This document shows, in pieces, positions 34,262-41,747 of a DNA stretch of 46,470 nucleotides. The notes under the pieces were generated by a model that ran no database searches, was not told the origin of the DNA, and saw only the letters and a program-made list of their open reading frames with translations. The position numbers and the translations under genes were made by a program. The stretch's first letter is position 1. The number at the start of each line of letters is the position of its first letter. Source of the DNA: Bacteroidia bacterium (lineage in GTDB: Bacteria > Bacteroidota > Bacteroidia > Chitinophagales > Saprospiraceae). The DNA is taken from NCBI GenBank assembly GCA_030433135.1, contig JAUILF010000008.1:1-46470 (forward strand), given 5' to 3'.

Positions 34262-35545
34262 TTGACCAGTCCACAGTTCATACCCTGGAGCAGCCAAAAA
34301 AAAGTAACCTTCAGATTTTTCTTTCTGTTTTTTGGTCTATTTATCGCTATTGAAAACAACGGTGCTTATCCCTTCTGGAACACCATCATGTCCTATCCTA
34401 CTAAACTACTGCATTCGATTGTACCCTGGATGGGAAAACACATACTTAATCTGCCTAACGATATATCCACCGTCGGCAATGGCAGTGGTGACACCACTTA
34501 TGACTATCTCATCATGCTGTTGATTTTTTCTGTATCGTTGTTGGGAACCCTTCTATGGAGTATCGTCGATCGTCAAAGTGTGGATTATTCCAGGTTATAT
34601 TATTGGCTGACCGTAGCCATCCGTTTTTATGTCGGCCTAATGCTATTTAATTATGGCCTGGTCAAAATCATAAAATTACAGTTTCCCGACCCCAGCCTGT
34701 ATCGCCTGATGCAAAATTACGGCGATTCATCTCCGATGGGACTGGCATGGACCTTCCTTGGATTCTCTCGAGGCTATAATATCTTTATGGGCATGGCAGA
34801 AGTTTCTGCGGTGTTGTTACTTTTTCGAAGGACTATGACCCTTGGAGCATTGATCGCTTTAGCTACTGCTGCAAATGTGATGGCAGTTAATTATTTTTTT
34901 GACGTCCCGGTGAAAATATTATCGAGTGTACTGGTACTGATGGTTCTCTTTCTGCTGGCGAAAGATGCCGGTCCTTTATGGAAATTTTTCCTGACAAATG
35001 GCAACGCATCATTAAATGCCATCAAAGTACCGGAATTCTCTAGGAACTGGATGCCTAAAGGGAAGCTCCTGCTTAAAACTTTGATTATAACATACGCTGT
35101 AATAACAAGGTTAATAGGTGTTGCAGATGCCAGAAAAGTATATGGAGACTTAGCTACTAAGCCTTACTTATATGGTATATATGATGTGGACCTCTTTGTT
35201 TCCAATGGTGATACCATTGCACCTCTGACGACAAAGACTGACCGATGGCATCAATTTATCGTGCAATATGAGGGTCACTCCATGGCCAGGATGATGGATT
35301 TCAGCAATCAATATTTTGCAAGCGAGATTGATACGGTAGGCAAAACACTGGATCTGAAACTGGCCCATGATACAAGTACCGTTTATAATCTCAACTTTCA
35401 GGTTCTCGATTCAACTAAAATTCATTTGAGTGGAATAATGAATCAAGATTCTGTGATCATTCACATGTCCAGGCGAGATCCAACTTCATTCAGGCTTACT
35501 AATCGTGGATTTCACTGGATTAACGAATATCCTTTTAATCGTTAG
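34262..35545 (+). CDS. DoxX-like multi-pass membrane protein
   Basis: A 427-residue membrane protein with about seven helices in the first 270 residues (for example FRFFFLFFGLFIAIE, LIMLLIFSVSLLGTLLW, YVGLMLFNYGLVKII, ILSSVLVLMVLFLLAK) and a C-terminal soluble domain (about 300-427). The YVGLMLFNYGLVKIIKLQFPDP block resembles the DoxX family. The start TTG is supported because the first helix begins soon after and the next Met is at residue 43. The function is unknown; DoxX proteins sometimes associate with redox enzymes. Confidence 0.7.
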   Translation: MTSPQFIPWSSQKKVTFRFFFLFFGLFIAIENNGAYPFWNTIMSYPTKLLHSIVPWMGKHILNLPNDISTVGNGSGDTTYDYLIMLLIFSVSLLGTLLWSIVDRQSVDYSRLYYWLTVAIRFYVGLMLFNYGLVKIIKLQFPDPSLYRLMQNYGDSSPMGLAWTFLGFSRGYNIFMGMAEVSAVLLLFRRTMTLGALIALATAANVMAVNYFFDVPVKILSSVLVLMVLFLLAKDAGPLWKFFLTNGNASLNAIKVPEFSRNWMPKGKLLLKTLIITYAVITRLIGVADARKVYGDLATKPYLYGIYDVDLFVSNGDTIAPLTTKTDRWHQFIVQYEGHSMARMMDFSNQYFASEIDTVGKTLDLKLAHDTSTVYNLNFQVLDSTKIHLSGIMNQDSVIIHMSRRDPTSFRLTNRGFHWINEYPFNR

Positions 35546-35592
35546 TTTACTATTACCTGCTAAATCAACAGTTCAATTCAAACTAAATTTAG

Positions 35593-36039
35593 ATGAAAAT
35601 AATCAGGAAATTCATGGCAGACCGAAGTAGACTGGCACGAAAGATCAATAGCCTGGCTCTACCACTGCATAAGAGCTATGAAAACTTGAACTATAATTTT
35701 GAGAGCAACGGTGAACTCAGTCTGCTCCATAAAATTCGTGGTTCGCAAATTCCATTCAAGCACATCCTGGATGTCGGTGCTAATCGGGGTAAAAGGTCAG
35801 TGGCAACTGCAAAACTGTTTGATCAAGCTCAAATTCATAGTTTCGAAATCTTACCAACTACCTACGAACTTTTACTGAAGAACTCTAAACATTTCCCAAA
35901 TATCACTTCTCACCAAACGGGTCTTTCTGATGTCAATGAAGTATTACAAGCAAGTATTTTGTCCAACACTCATAGCAGAGCTCTCCCGATAAAATTTGCT
36001 GATTTTTGTCTTGTGGCAAGTCTATTCAAATTAGCTTAA
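35593..36039 (+). CDS. FkbM family methyltransferase, truncated
   Basis: The N-terminal half of a FkbM-type SAM methyltransferase: ILDVGANRGKRSVATAKLF (motif I, residues about 57-75), then SFEILPTTYELLLKNS, the family's second block. The protein stops at 148 residues, while FkbM proteins are commonly 230-290. The part expected to include the KIDVEG motif and the C-terminal helices is missing, and no remnant follows before the next gene at 36068. It is probably a truncated gene and may be inactive. FkbM enzymes usually O-methylate sugars, polyketides or glycans. Confidence 0.75.
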   Translation: MKIIRKFMADRSRLARKINSLALPLHKSYENLNYNFESNGELSLLHKIRGSQIPFKHILDVGANRGKRSVATAKLFDQAQIHSFEILPTTYELLLKNSKHFPNITSHQTGLSDVNEVLQASILSNTHSRALPIKFADFCLVASLFKLA

Positions 36040-36067
36040 ATTTTCGCAAGGCATAAAATATATCATA

Positions 36068-36838
36068 ATGCAAAGGAGGACATTTATCAAAACTTCGGCA
36101 CTGGGCAGCATGGCATTTAACTGTGGACCATGGATCACAGAAGAAAAAACCCATATCCTCACCCTTAGTTTTGACGATGGTTTCAAAAAATCGTTTTATA
36201 AAGTAGCCAAGATCTATGAGGAGTATGATCAATCTGCATGCTTTAATGTGATTGCTTCCGGGCATCTTCCGGGGTTTAAACAAGTAGACGACTACATCTT
36301 ACCAGACTTGATGGGTAACTTCGATGATTGGAACACACTCAAAGCCAGGGGACATGAAGTAATGCCGCATAGCTGGAAGCACCTAAACCTGGCTAGTCAG
36401 CCGGTTGAAAAGGCAAAGGAGTTAATAGTGCAGTGCCTTGACTACTTTTCGGACCACCTCGAGGGGTATGACAATGAAGCATCTGTGTTCAATTTCCCTT
36501 ATAATTCATCTACTCCCGAACTGGAAGAATTTGTGTTAAGCAAAGTCCTGGCCTTGCGTTCCAGAGAATTGCCGAGAGAAGAACAAACCAATGTATTCAG
36601 GCAAGGCTGCCGCAGTATGGGTCCGGAGAACATAGATCATTGGGTGGAAGAGCAAGTAAATTCCTTTCTAAGGACCAGCGGAGGGTGGCTCATCCTCAAC
36701 GTACATGGCCTGGATGGGGAAGGTTGGGGACCAATGAGTTCAGATTACCTTGATAGACTCATAAAGAGATTGTCCATTATCAAGACACTGGACATGCTGC
36801 CTACAGGTAAGGCGCTACTGAAACATACAAATGAATAA
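36068..36838 (+). CDS. Polysaccharide deacetylase (NodB homology) with Tat-like signal
   Basis: A 256-residue exported deacetylase-type protein. The N-terminus MQRRTFIKTSALGSMAF is a Tat-like signal (twin Arg). The NodB motif LSFDDGF has Asp36 and Asp37, and HSWKHLNL (His101, His105) gives the metal His pair. The last part includes ILNVHGLDGEGWGPMS. Such enzymes remove N- or O-acetyl groups from glycans such as peptidoglycan or chitin. The glycan substrate is unknown. It begins 28 bp after the truncated FkbM gene. Confidence 0.87.
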   Translation: MQRRTFIKTSALGSMAFNCGPWITEEKTHILTLSFDDGFKKSFYKVAKIYEEYDQSACFNVIASGHLPGFKQVDDYILPDLMGNFDDWNTLKARGHEVMPHSWKHLNLASQPVEKAKELIVQCLDYFSDHLEGYDNEASVFNFPYNSSTPELEEFVLSKVLALRSRELPREEQTNVFRQGCRSMGPENIDHWVEEQVNSFLRTSGGWLILNVHGLDGEGWGPMSSDYLDRLIKRLSIIKTLDMLPTGKALLKHTNE

Positions 36839-36950
36839 GATCTTAATCCTGCTTCAGGACCACCGATTAGCATCTATACAGGACACAACTTTGAAAATGG
36901 TATCTTCAGGTGAAAGGCTGATTATGAAAAGACTTTGACATATTGGAGCT

Positions 36951-37775
36951 GTGATAACAATACGGGTTTATCTGTACATTTTCTTCTCCGCGACTCTGGT
37001 AGTAGCCTGCTCCCAGAGCATTAAACAGACTGAGGCAAATTTTGCAGAATTTTATGAAGAATATGAGGTGCACGGATCTTTCGTCCTTCTAAAGGATTTT
37101 GAAAACGAAAAAATAGTCCACCATTCTGCTCAGGTCAATCAACCCTTTACTCCGGCATCGACATTCAAAATTTGCAATACTTTGATTGGCCTTGAAACAG
37201 GTGTCATCGAAGGCAGAGAATTTGTCATTCCCTGGGACAGCGTCGCACGCAACCCGGTTTGGGACCAAAATCATAACCTGGAATCTGCTTTTTCCAATTC
37301 GGTCGTGTGGTACTATCAGGAAGTCGCCAGAAATATCGGCCCCGAACGAATGAAGTACTGGTTAGACGAAGTACAGTACGGAAATGCTGACACCACTGGT
37401 GGGATTGATCAATTCTGGTTGGAAGGAGGATTGCGGATTACTCCGATGGAGCAGATCGAATTCCTGCAAAAGCTTTATTACAAACAACTTCCATTCCAGG
37501 ACAGGTCGATGAATATTACCAAAGAAATTATGCTTGACAGGGATACTCTGGGATATCGAATTTATGGCAAAACGGGGTGGGGAGGACAGGACCACAATGA
37601 AATTGGGTGGTATGTAGGATTTGTGGAAAGCGGGGACAAGGTGTTTTTCTTTTCCAATTGCATCCAAATGCCGGGTGATCAGTTGAAAGATATTCAGGAT
37701 GCTATTCGATTCGATCAGGCCAGAACTGAAATCCCCATGAATATCCTCGAAAATATGAGTATCATCAATAAATAA
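36951..37775 (+). CDS. Class D (OXA-type) beta-lactamase lipoprotein
   Basis: A 274-residue secreted lipoprotein with lipobox LVVAC (Cys20). The class D motifs are present: STFK (Ser70-Thr-Phe-Lys73), SVV (Ser117-Val-Val) in SNSVVWYYQ, YGN (143-145), Trp156 in FWLEGGLRI, and KTG (207-209) in YGKTGWGG. It should hydrolyse beta-lactams, with Lys73 carboxylated. The start is GTG: an in-frame TGA lies five codons upstream and no ATG is available until residue 134. Divergent enough from well-known OXA sets to be a chromosomal lineage. Carbapenemase activity cannot be read from sequence. Confidence 0.93.
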   Translation: MITIRVYLYIFFSATLVVACSQSIKQTEANFAEFYEEYEVHGSFVLLKDFENEKIVHHSAQVNQPFTPASTFKICNTLIGLETGVIEGREFVIPWDSVARNPVWDQNHNLESAFSNSVVWYYQEVARNIGPERMKYWLDEVQYGNADTTGGIDQFWLEGGLRITPMEQIEFLQKLYYKQLPFQDRSMNITKEIMLDRDTLGYRIYGKTGWGGQDHNEIGWYVGFVESGDKVFFFSNCIQMPGDQLKDIQDAIRFDQARTEIPMNILENMSIINK

Positions 37776-37793
37776 TCGAGACATTCACCTAAG

Positions 37794-38429
37794 TTGATAA
37801 TAGCTCTGATATATCCGCATGCAATACTTGGTACTGTAGCCCTATTGGCGGGTCTGAGCGCCTTAATTGCCAGGAAGGGAAATAAGATTCATAAAAAGAG
37901 TGGTCTTGTTTTCCTGTACACCATGCTGACATCATCAGCACTGGCTATCTTCATAACTCTAATACCTGGTCATCACAATCCAATTCTGCTTTCCATCGGC
38001 ATTTTTAGCATGTATCTTGTCTCGAGTGGATTTAGGGCTACCAGGTACAAAACGGGAAAATTAAATTTGATCTTTGACAAGTGTCTTGCGGGATTCATGA
38101 TAGCCACGGGATCACTTATGATACTGCTGCCAATGATCCTTGATCGATCTCCCAATGTTGTGCTGACTGTCTTTGGATCTATCGGAGTTCTCTTTGCTGT
38201 CCGTGATTTTCATTTGTTTCGACGGAAAGACGAACTAAAAAAGAAATGGCTCAAATTACATCTGGGTAAAATATGCGGTAGTTACATCGCTGCAACAACT
38301 GCATTCCTGGTGGTAAACCAGATGCTACCTGGTCTACTCGCATGGCTTACACCAACGGTACTTGGTACGGTTTATATAATCTATTGGGCAAGAAAGGCCA
38401 GTCCGGCTTTCCGCATTCCACCCCTTTAA
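37794..38429 (+). CDS. DUF2306-like membrane protein
   Basis: A 211-residue protein with about six helices. The N-terminus has a His in PHAILGTVALLAGLSALIARKGNKIHKKSG, the K-G-x-x-x-H-x-x-x-G pattern seen in DUF2306 proteins. The function is unknown. Its last residues (AFRIPPL) and stop codon are encoded by the first unit of the tandem repeat that follows, so its C-terminus has been altered or set by the repeat. The start is TTG (no ATG; an in-frame TAA lies just upstream). Confidence 0.72.
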   Translation: MIIALIYPHAILGTVALLAGLSALIARKGNKIHKKSGLVFLYTMLTSSALAIFITLIPGHHNPILLSIGIFSMYLVSSGFRATRYKTGKLNLIFDKCLAGFMIATGSLMILLPMILDRSPNVVLTVFGSIGVLFAVRDFHLFRRKDELKKKWLKLHLGKICGSYIAATTAFLVVNQMLPGLLAWLTPTVLGTVYIIYWARKASPAFRIPPL

Positions 38430-38867
38430 TCCCCCTCAAGGGAGACAATTAACTATAATTCAATTTAATACATATAATCAAATACATATATGTATTACTA
38501 TAACCTCAGAGGGTTACTGCCGGCAAAACCGCAACCGGCTACCATCCACCGCCTTTCCGCATTCCACCCCCTTAATCCCCCTCAAGGGAGACAATTAACT
38601 ATATATCAATTTAGTACATATAATTACATACATATATGTACCATGATAGCCTCAGAGGGGCACAGCCGGCTACCAGCAACCGGCTACCGTCCACCGCCTT
38701 TCCGTATTCCACCCCCTTAATCCCCCTCAAGGGGGACAATTAACTATAATTCAATTTAATACATATAATTAAATACATATATGTATTACTATAATGCATA
38801 TATGTACTATTATGGCCTCAGAGGGCTACTGCCGGCCAACCCGCAACCGGCTACCGTCCACCGCCTT
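38407..38867. repeat. Three-unit palindrome-rich tandem repeat (~146 bp period)
   Basis: Units start at 38407, 38553 and 38698 with CTTTCCGcATTCCACCCCCTTAATCC; the last is longer (167 bp) because a TATATGTACTATTAT-like stretch is duplicated. Each unit holds a hairpin CCCCCTTAATCCCCCTCAAGGGGG, a palindrome ATACATATATGTAT, a CCTCAGAGG palindrome, and CCGGC inverted repeats. The array begins in the 3' end of the DUF2306-like gene and ends 2 bp into the stop codon of the opposite Gfo/Idh/MocA gene. It contains no gene; the 76-aa ORFs here are shadows. Bidirectional terminator or mobile palindrome array are the likely interpretations. Confidence 0.88.
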
Positions 38868-40329
38868 ACACTTCCCAGCCCTTGCGGTAAGTCCTACCCA
38901 CAAATTGATTGGCTTCTTTGAGATTGGTGATCTTCATGTTGTCACCGTCCCAAAGCAATTTCTTACGACCATAAAATTCCATACTATCGCCGTCCTTTCG
39001 CTGCAACATGTAGCTTCTGATAGCAAGATTACCCATCAGTACCGTTTCAGTCATAGGTCCGGCATAATCAAAGGAGGATGTTAATGCCTTATGCTCTTTA
39101 CTTCCAAAACCAGCTTTACAGGCATCCACCCATTTGCGGTGGTGACCGTACTCAGGCTCATCACTTTTTTCAACTTCAGGTCCGAATTCGGTGGTACCGT
39201 CATTCATGTAGAGTTTGGGCATCAAAGGTGAACTGTCATTAATATTGGTGGTAATAATTCCATTCTCACCGATGATCATCACACCGTTACGGCTTCCGCT
39301 GCCACCAATTTCATGATCCGCCGGGATAATAGTTGGATGTGCAGGGCGAATACCTCCATCACTCCAGGTCATTTCGATGGGTGACATACTCTTATCCGTT
39401 GCCTCGAAATGAAGCGTTATGAAAGACGAAGGTGGGCATCCTTCAGGATGATAATCTGCCGTCCACATTTGGGAATAAATCGAACTCACACTGCATTCTG
39501 CATCGGTAGGATACTTCAAACCAAGGGTGCGGAAGGGAATATCGATCAAGTGGCAGCCTACATCACCCAGCGCACCTGTACCATAGTCCCACCAGCCACG
39601 CCAATTAAACGGATGAATATTTGGGATGAAGGGAGTCTGAGGTGCTGGTCCTAACCAAAGATCCCAGTAAAGTTCATCAGGTTTTTTGGTTGCATCCGGT
39701 TTTGGCATTGGGCCTCCCTGGGGCCAGACAGGACGATTTGTCCAGATCTGAACCTTGGCTATCTTACCAAGCTTTCCCGAGTCAACCCAGCCCTGGACCA
39801 TTCCGAGTAATGGATTGGAGCCACCCTGGTTTCCCATCTGGCTCACGATTTGTTTCTCCCGGGCCATTTCAGTTAGCATCCGGGCCTCACGAATATTATG
39901 AGTCATGGGCTTTTGTACATAGACATGCTTGCCACGCTCCATAGCAAATGCAGCTGCTGGTCCGTGCACATGATCCGGAGTCGAAATAGTAACAGCATCA
40001 ATATCTCCTTCCTCCTCGAGCATCACCCTGTAATCATGATACATTTTAGCTTTGGGAAAGTTCTCAACGGAACTTGCAGCTGACCCTTTAAAATCAACGT
40101 CGCAAAGAGCTACCACTCTTTCCCGTCCCTTGACTGACGCATTCAGAATATCACTTCTTCCCTTACCTCCAGCACCAATGGCGGCTAAATTGAGCTGATC
40201 ACTGGGAGCTGTAAACCCCTTTCCACCCAAAACATGCCGGGGAACAAACATGATCGAGGAAGCAATAGCTCCCTGCTTTACAAAATTTCTCCTACTGGAT
40301 GTTTTCTTTTTAGTTCTTTGATTCTTCAT
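38866..40329 (-). CDS. Tat-exported Gfo/Idh/MocA family oxidoreductase
   Basis: A 487-residue periplasmic or extracellular NAD(P)-type oxidoreductase. The signal holds a twin-Arg motif SSRRNFVKQG (about 11-20). The Rossmann motif is LAAIGAGGKGRSDI, and the family lysine motif reads QKP (YVQKPMTHN) where EKP is usual. The C-terminal domain has WRGWWDYGTGALGDVGCHLID, found in Bacteroidota members acting on sugar or glycoside substrates. It is distinct from the shorter relative at 24 kb. Its stop codon abuts the tandem repeat. The real substrate is unknown. Confidence 0.92.
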   Translation of the reverse strand: MKNQRTKKKTSSRRNFVKQGAIASSIMFVPRHVLGGKGFTAPSDQLNLAAIGAGGKGRSDILNASVKGRERVVALCDVDFKGSAASSVENFPKAKMYHDYRVMLEEEGDIDAVTISTPDHVHGPAAAFAMERGKHVYVQKPMTHNIREARMLTEMAREKQIVSQMGNQGGSNPLLGMVQGWVDSGKLGKIAKVQIWTNRPVWPQGGPMPKPDATKKPDELYWDLWLGPAPQTPFIPNIHPFNWRGWWDYGTGALGDVGCHLIDIPFRTLGLKYPTDAECSVSSIYSQMWTADYHPEGCPPSSFITLHFEATDKSMSPIEMTWSDGGIRPAHPTIIPADHEIGGSGSRNGVMIIGENGIITTNINDSSPLMPKLYMNDGTTEFGPEVEKSDEPEYGHHRKWVDACKAGFGSKEHKALTSSFDYAGPMTETVLMGNLAIRSYMLQRKDGDSMEFYGRKKLLWDGDNMKITNLKEANQFVGRTYRKGWEV

Positions 40330-40570
40330 AGACAGTTATTGTAATTGTTGAACAGACCTTTTCATAGGAGCTAAGTGCAGTTCCATTGCAAGGTACCACG
40401 ATAATGATCTCTCGTTCAAGGTATAAAAAATTGAAAATCTAGCACAGGTACACCCAGCCTTTGGCCCAAGATGGTCAATAATCAATATCTAATTTTGAAA
40501 ATACTATAAGCAGGTATATGAGCATGCCATGAAGTACATCGACATGTGCAAGCTGAGGCTAATGAAAAGA

Positions 40571-41620
40571 TCACTCAACGGTCAAAATCCGAATGAGGCT
40601 TTTCGCATTGTCTTCCGAACAAAGAATCACCATAGTATCGTCCTCCCCAATCAAAGTATCGGAAGGGGGATTGGGAATCATACCCTTGATATTGTCCTTC
40701 ACCGCGACTACTGTACCACCGGTCAGGTTCCAGATGTCCAGGTCTTTCAGGGTTTTATCTTTATACCTGGGTTTGAGGTCATCATAACTAATCGATTCCA
40801 ACTTGTATTTTTCGTGGTTCTGTCCCTGGCCGGTCAAGAGATTAAGAAACTCAATCACTACTGGTTTGGTCACCATCTGGGCCATGAACATGCCTCCAAG
40901 ATGATCGGGAAGTATAACCCGATCAGCTCCGGCCCGGTATAATTTGGCTTCCGTTTCTTTTTCAGAGGCCCTGGAAATGATGGTGATGTCGGGTTTTAAT
41001 TCCCTTGCCGTCAAGGTAATGAATACATTGGCCGCATCAGAGGGAGTAGTAATAATGATCTCTCCGGCTCTTTCAATTCCGGCGGCCTTTAGATTGTTAT
41101 CCACAGCCGCATCGGCGATTAGCATCCTGAAATTTAAGTTCGATGTCACACTTTGCCGGATCTCCGGATCTTTCTCGATGACCAGAAACTCCCTACCCTC
41201 ACGAATCAATTCTTCACAAGCCTGACTCCCATTACGACCATATCCACACACGATTACGTGGTTGTTTAGTTTACTAATCTCTCGATCACTCATATAATCT
41301 TTGAATACTGATTTCAATTTTCCTTCAACCAGGAAAGTAGTCAACACTGAAATGACATAGGCGAAAATACCCAAATTCACTATGATATAAAAAGCTGTAA
41401 ATAATCGACCCGCGGGTGAAAGCTCAAACACTTCGGTAAATCCTACCGTGGAAATCGTTATAACCGCCATGTAGAAGGCATTGAGAATATCATAGTTCTC
41501 AATGGCCACAAAACCCACAATGCCTACAGCCAGACTCAAAATGAGCAGGCCCAGTGCGACAATAAAATTACTTAGGTTCTCCCTAACAGTGCTATTTCGA
41601 AATCTTCTAAAGCGTATCAA
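40571..41620 (-). CDS. Potassium channel - RCK (TrkA-N/TrkA-C) protein
   Basis: A 349-residue single-subunit channel protein with two transmembrane helices, a pore loop and a cytoplasmic RCK module. The filter reads TVGFTE (58-63), whereas K+ channels usually have TVGYGD. The RCK part starts VIVCGYGRNGSQACEELI (about 118-135), followed by a TrkA-C domain (about 255-349). It should form a tetramer that gates K+ (or another cation) in response to a ligand such as Ca2+ or nucleotides. Stands alone on the minus strand. The filter change makes K+ selectivity uncertain. Confidence 0.88.
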   Translation of the reverse strand: MIRFRRFRNSTVRENLSNFIVALGLLILSLAVGIVGFVAIENYDILNAFYMAVITISTVGFTEVFELSPAGRLFTAFYIIVNLGIFAYVISVLTTFLVEGKLKSVFKDYMSDREISKLNNHVIVCGYGRNGSQACEELIREGREFLVIEKDPEIRQSVTSNLNFRMLIADAAVDNNLKAAGIERAGEIIITTPSDAANVFITLTARELKPDITIISRASEKETEAKLYRAGADRVILPDHLGGMFMAQMVTKPVVIEFLNLLTGQGQNHEKYKLESISYDDLKPRYKDKTLKDLDIWNLTGGTVVAVKDNIKGMIPNPPSDTLIGEDDTMVILCSEDNAKSLIRILTVE

Positions 41621-41747
41621 AACATGGAGGAATCTAGTATACCAGGTTGATTCCAGCTAAGAAAATGAATTGATACGAATGGTACTAATAAAAGTACTCC
41701 CTTTCTGTTACGGTCAATACAATGGCTGGCAGGTACCAGATGTAAAA

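Noticed and set aside
33728-37775. Resistance island or integron around the acetyltransferase and beta-lactamase
   Set aside because: No integrase, attC-like site, transposase or flanking direct repeats were seen; the genes have ordinary composition for the region.
38407-38867. CRISPR array
   Set aside because: Units of about 146 bp are repeated in full with no short repeats separated by unique spacers, and no cas genes are near.
38490-39084. ORFs of 76 and 96 aa across the tandem repeat
   Set aside because: They translate the repeat DNA and the antisense of the oxidoreductase gene, without protein features.
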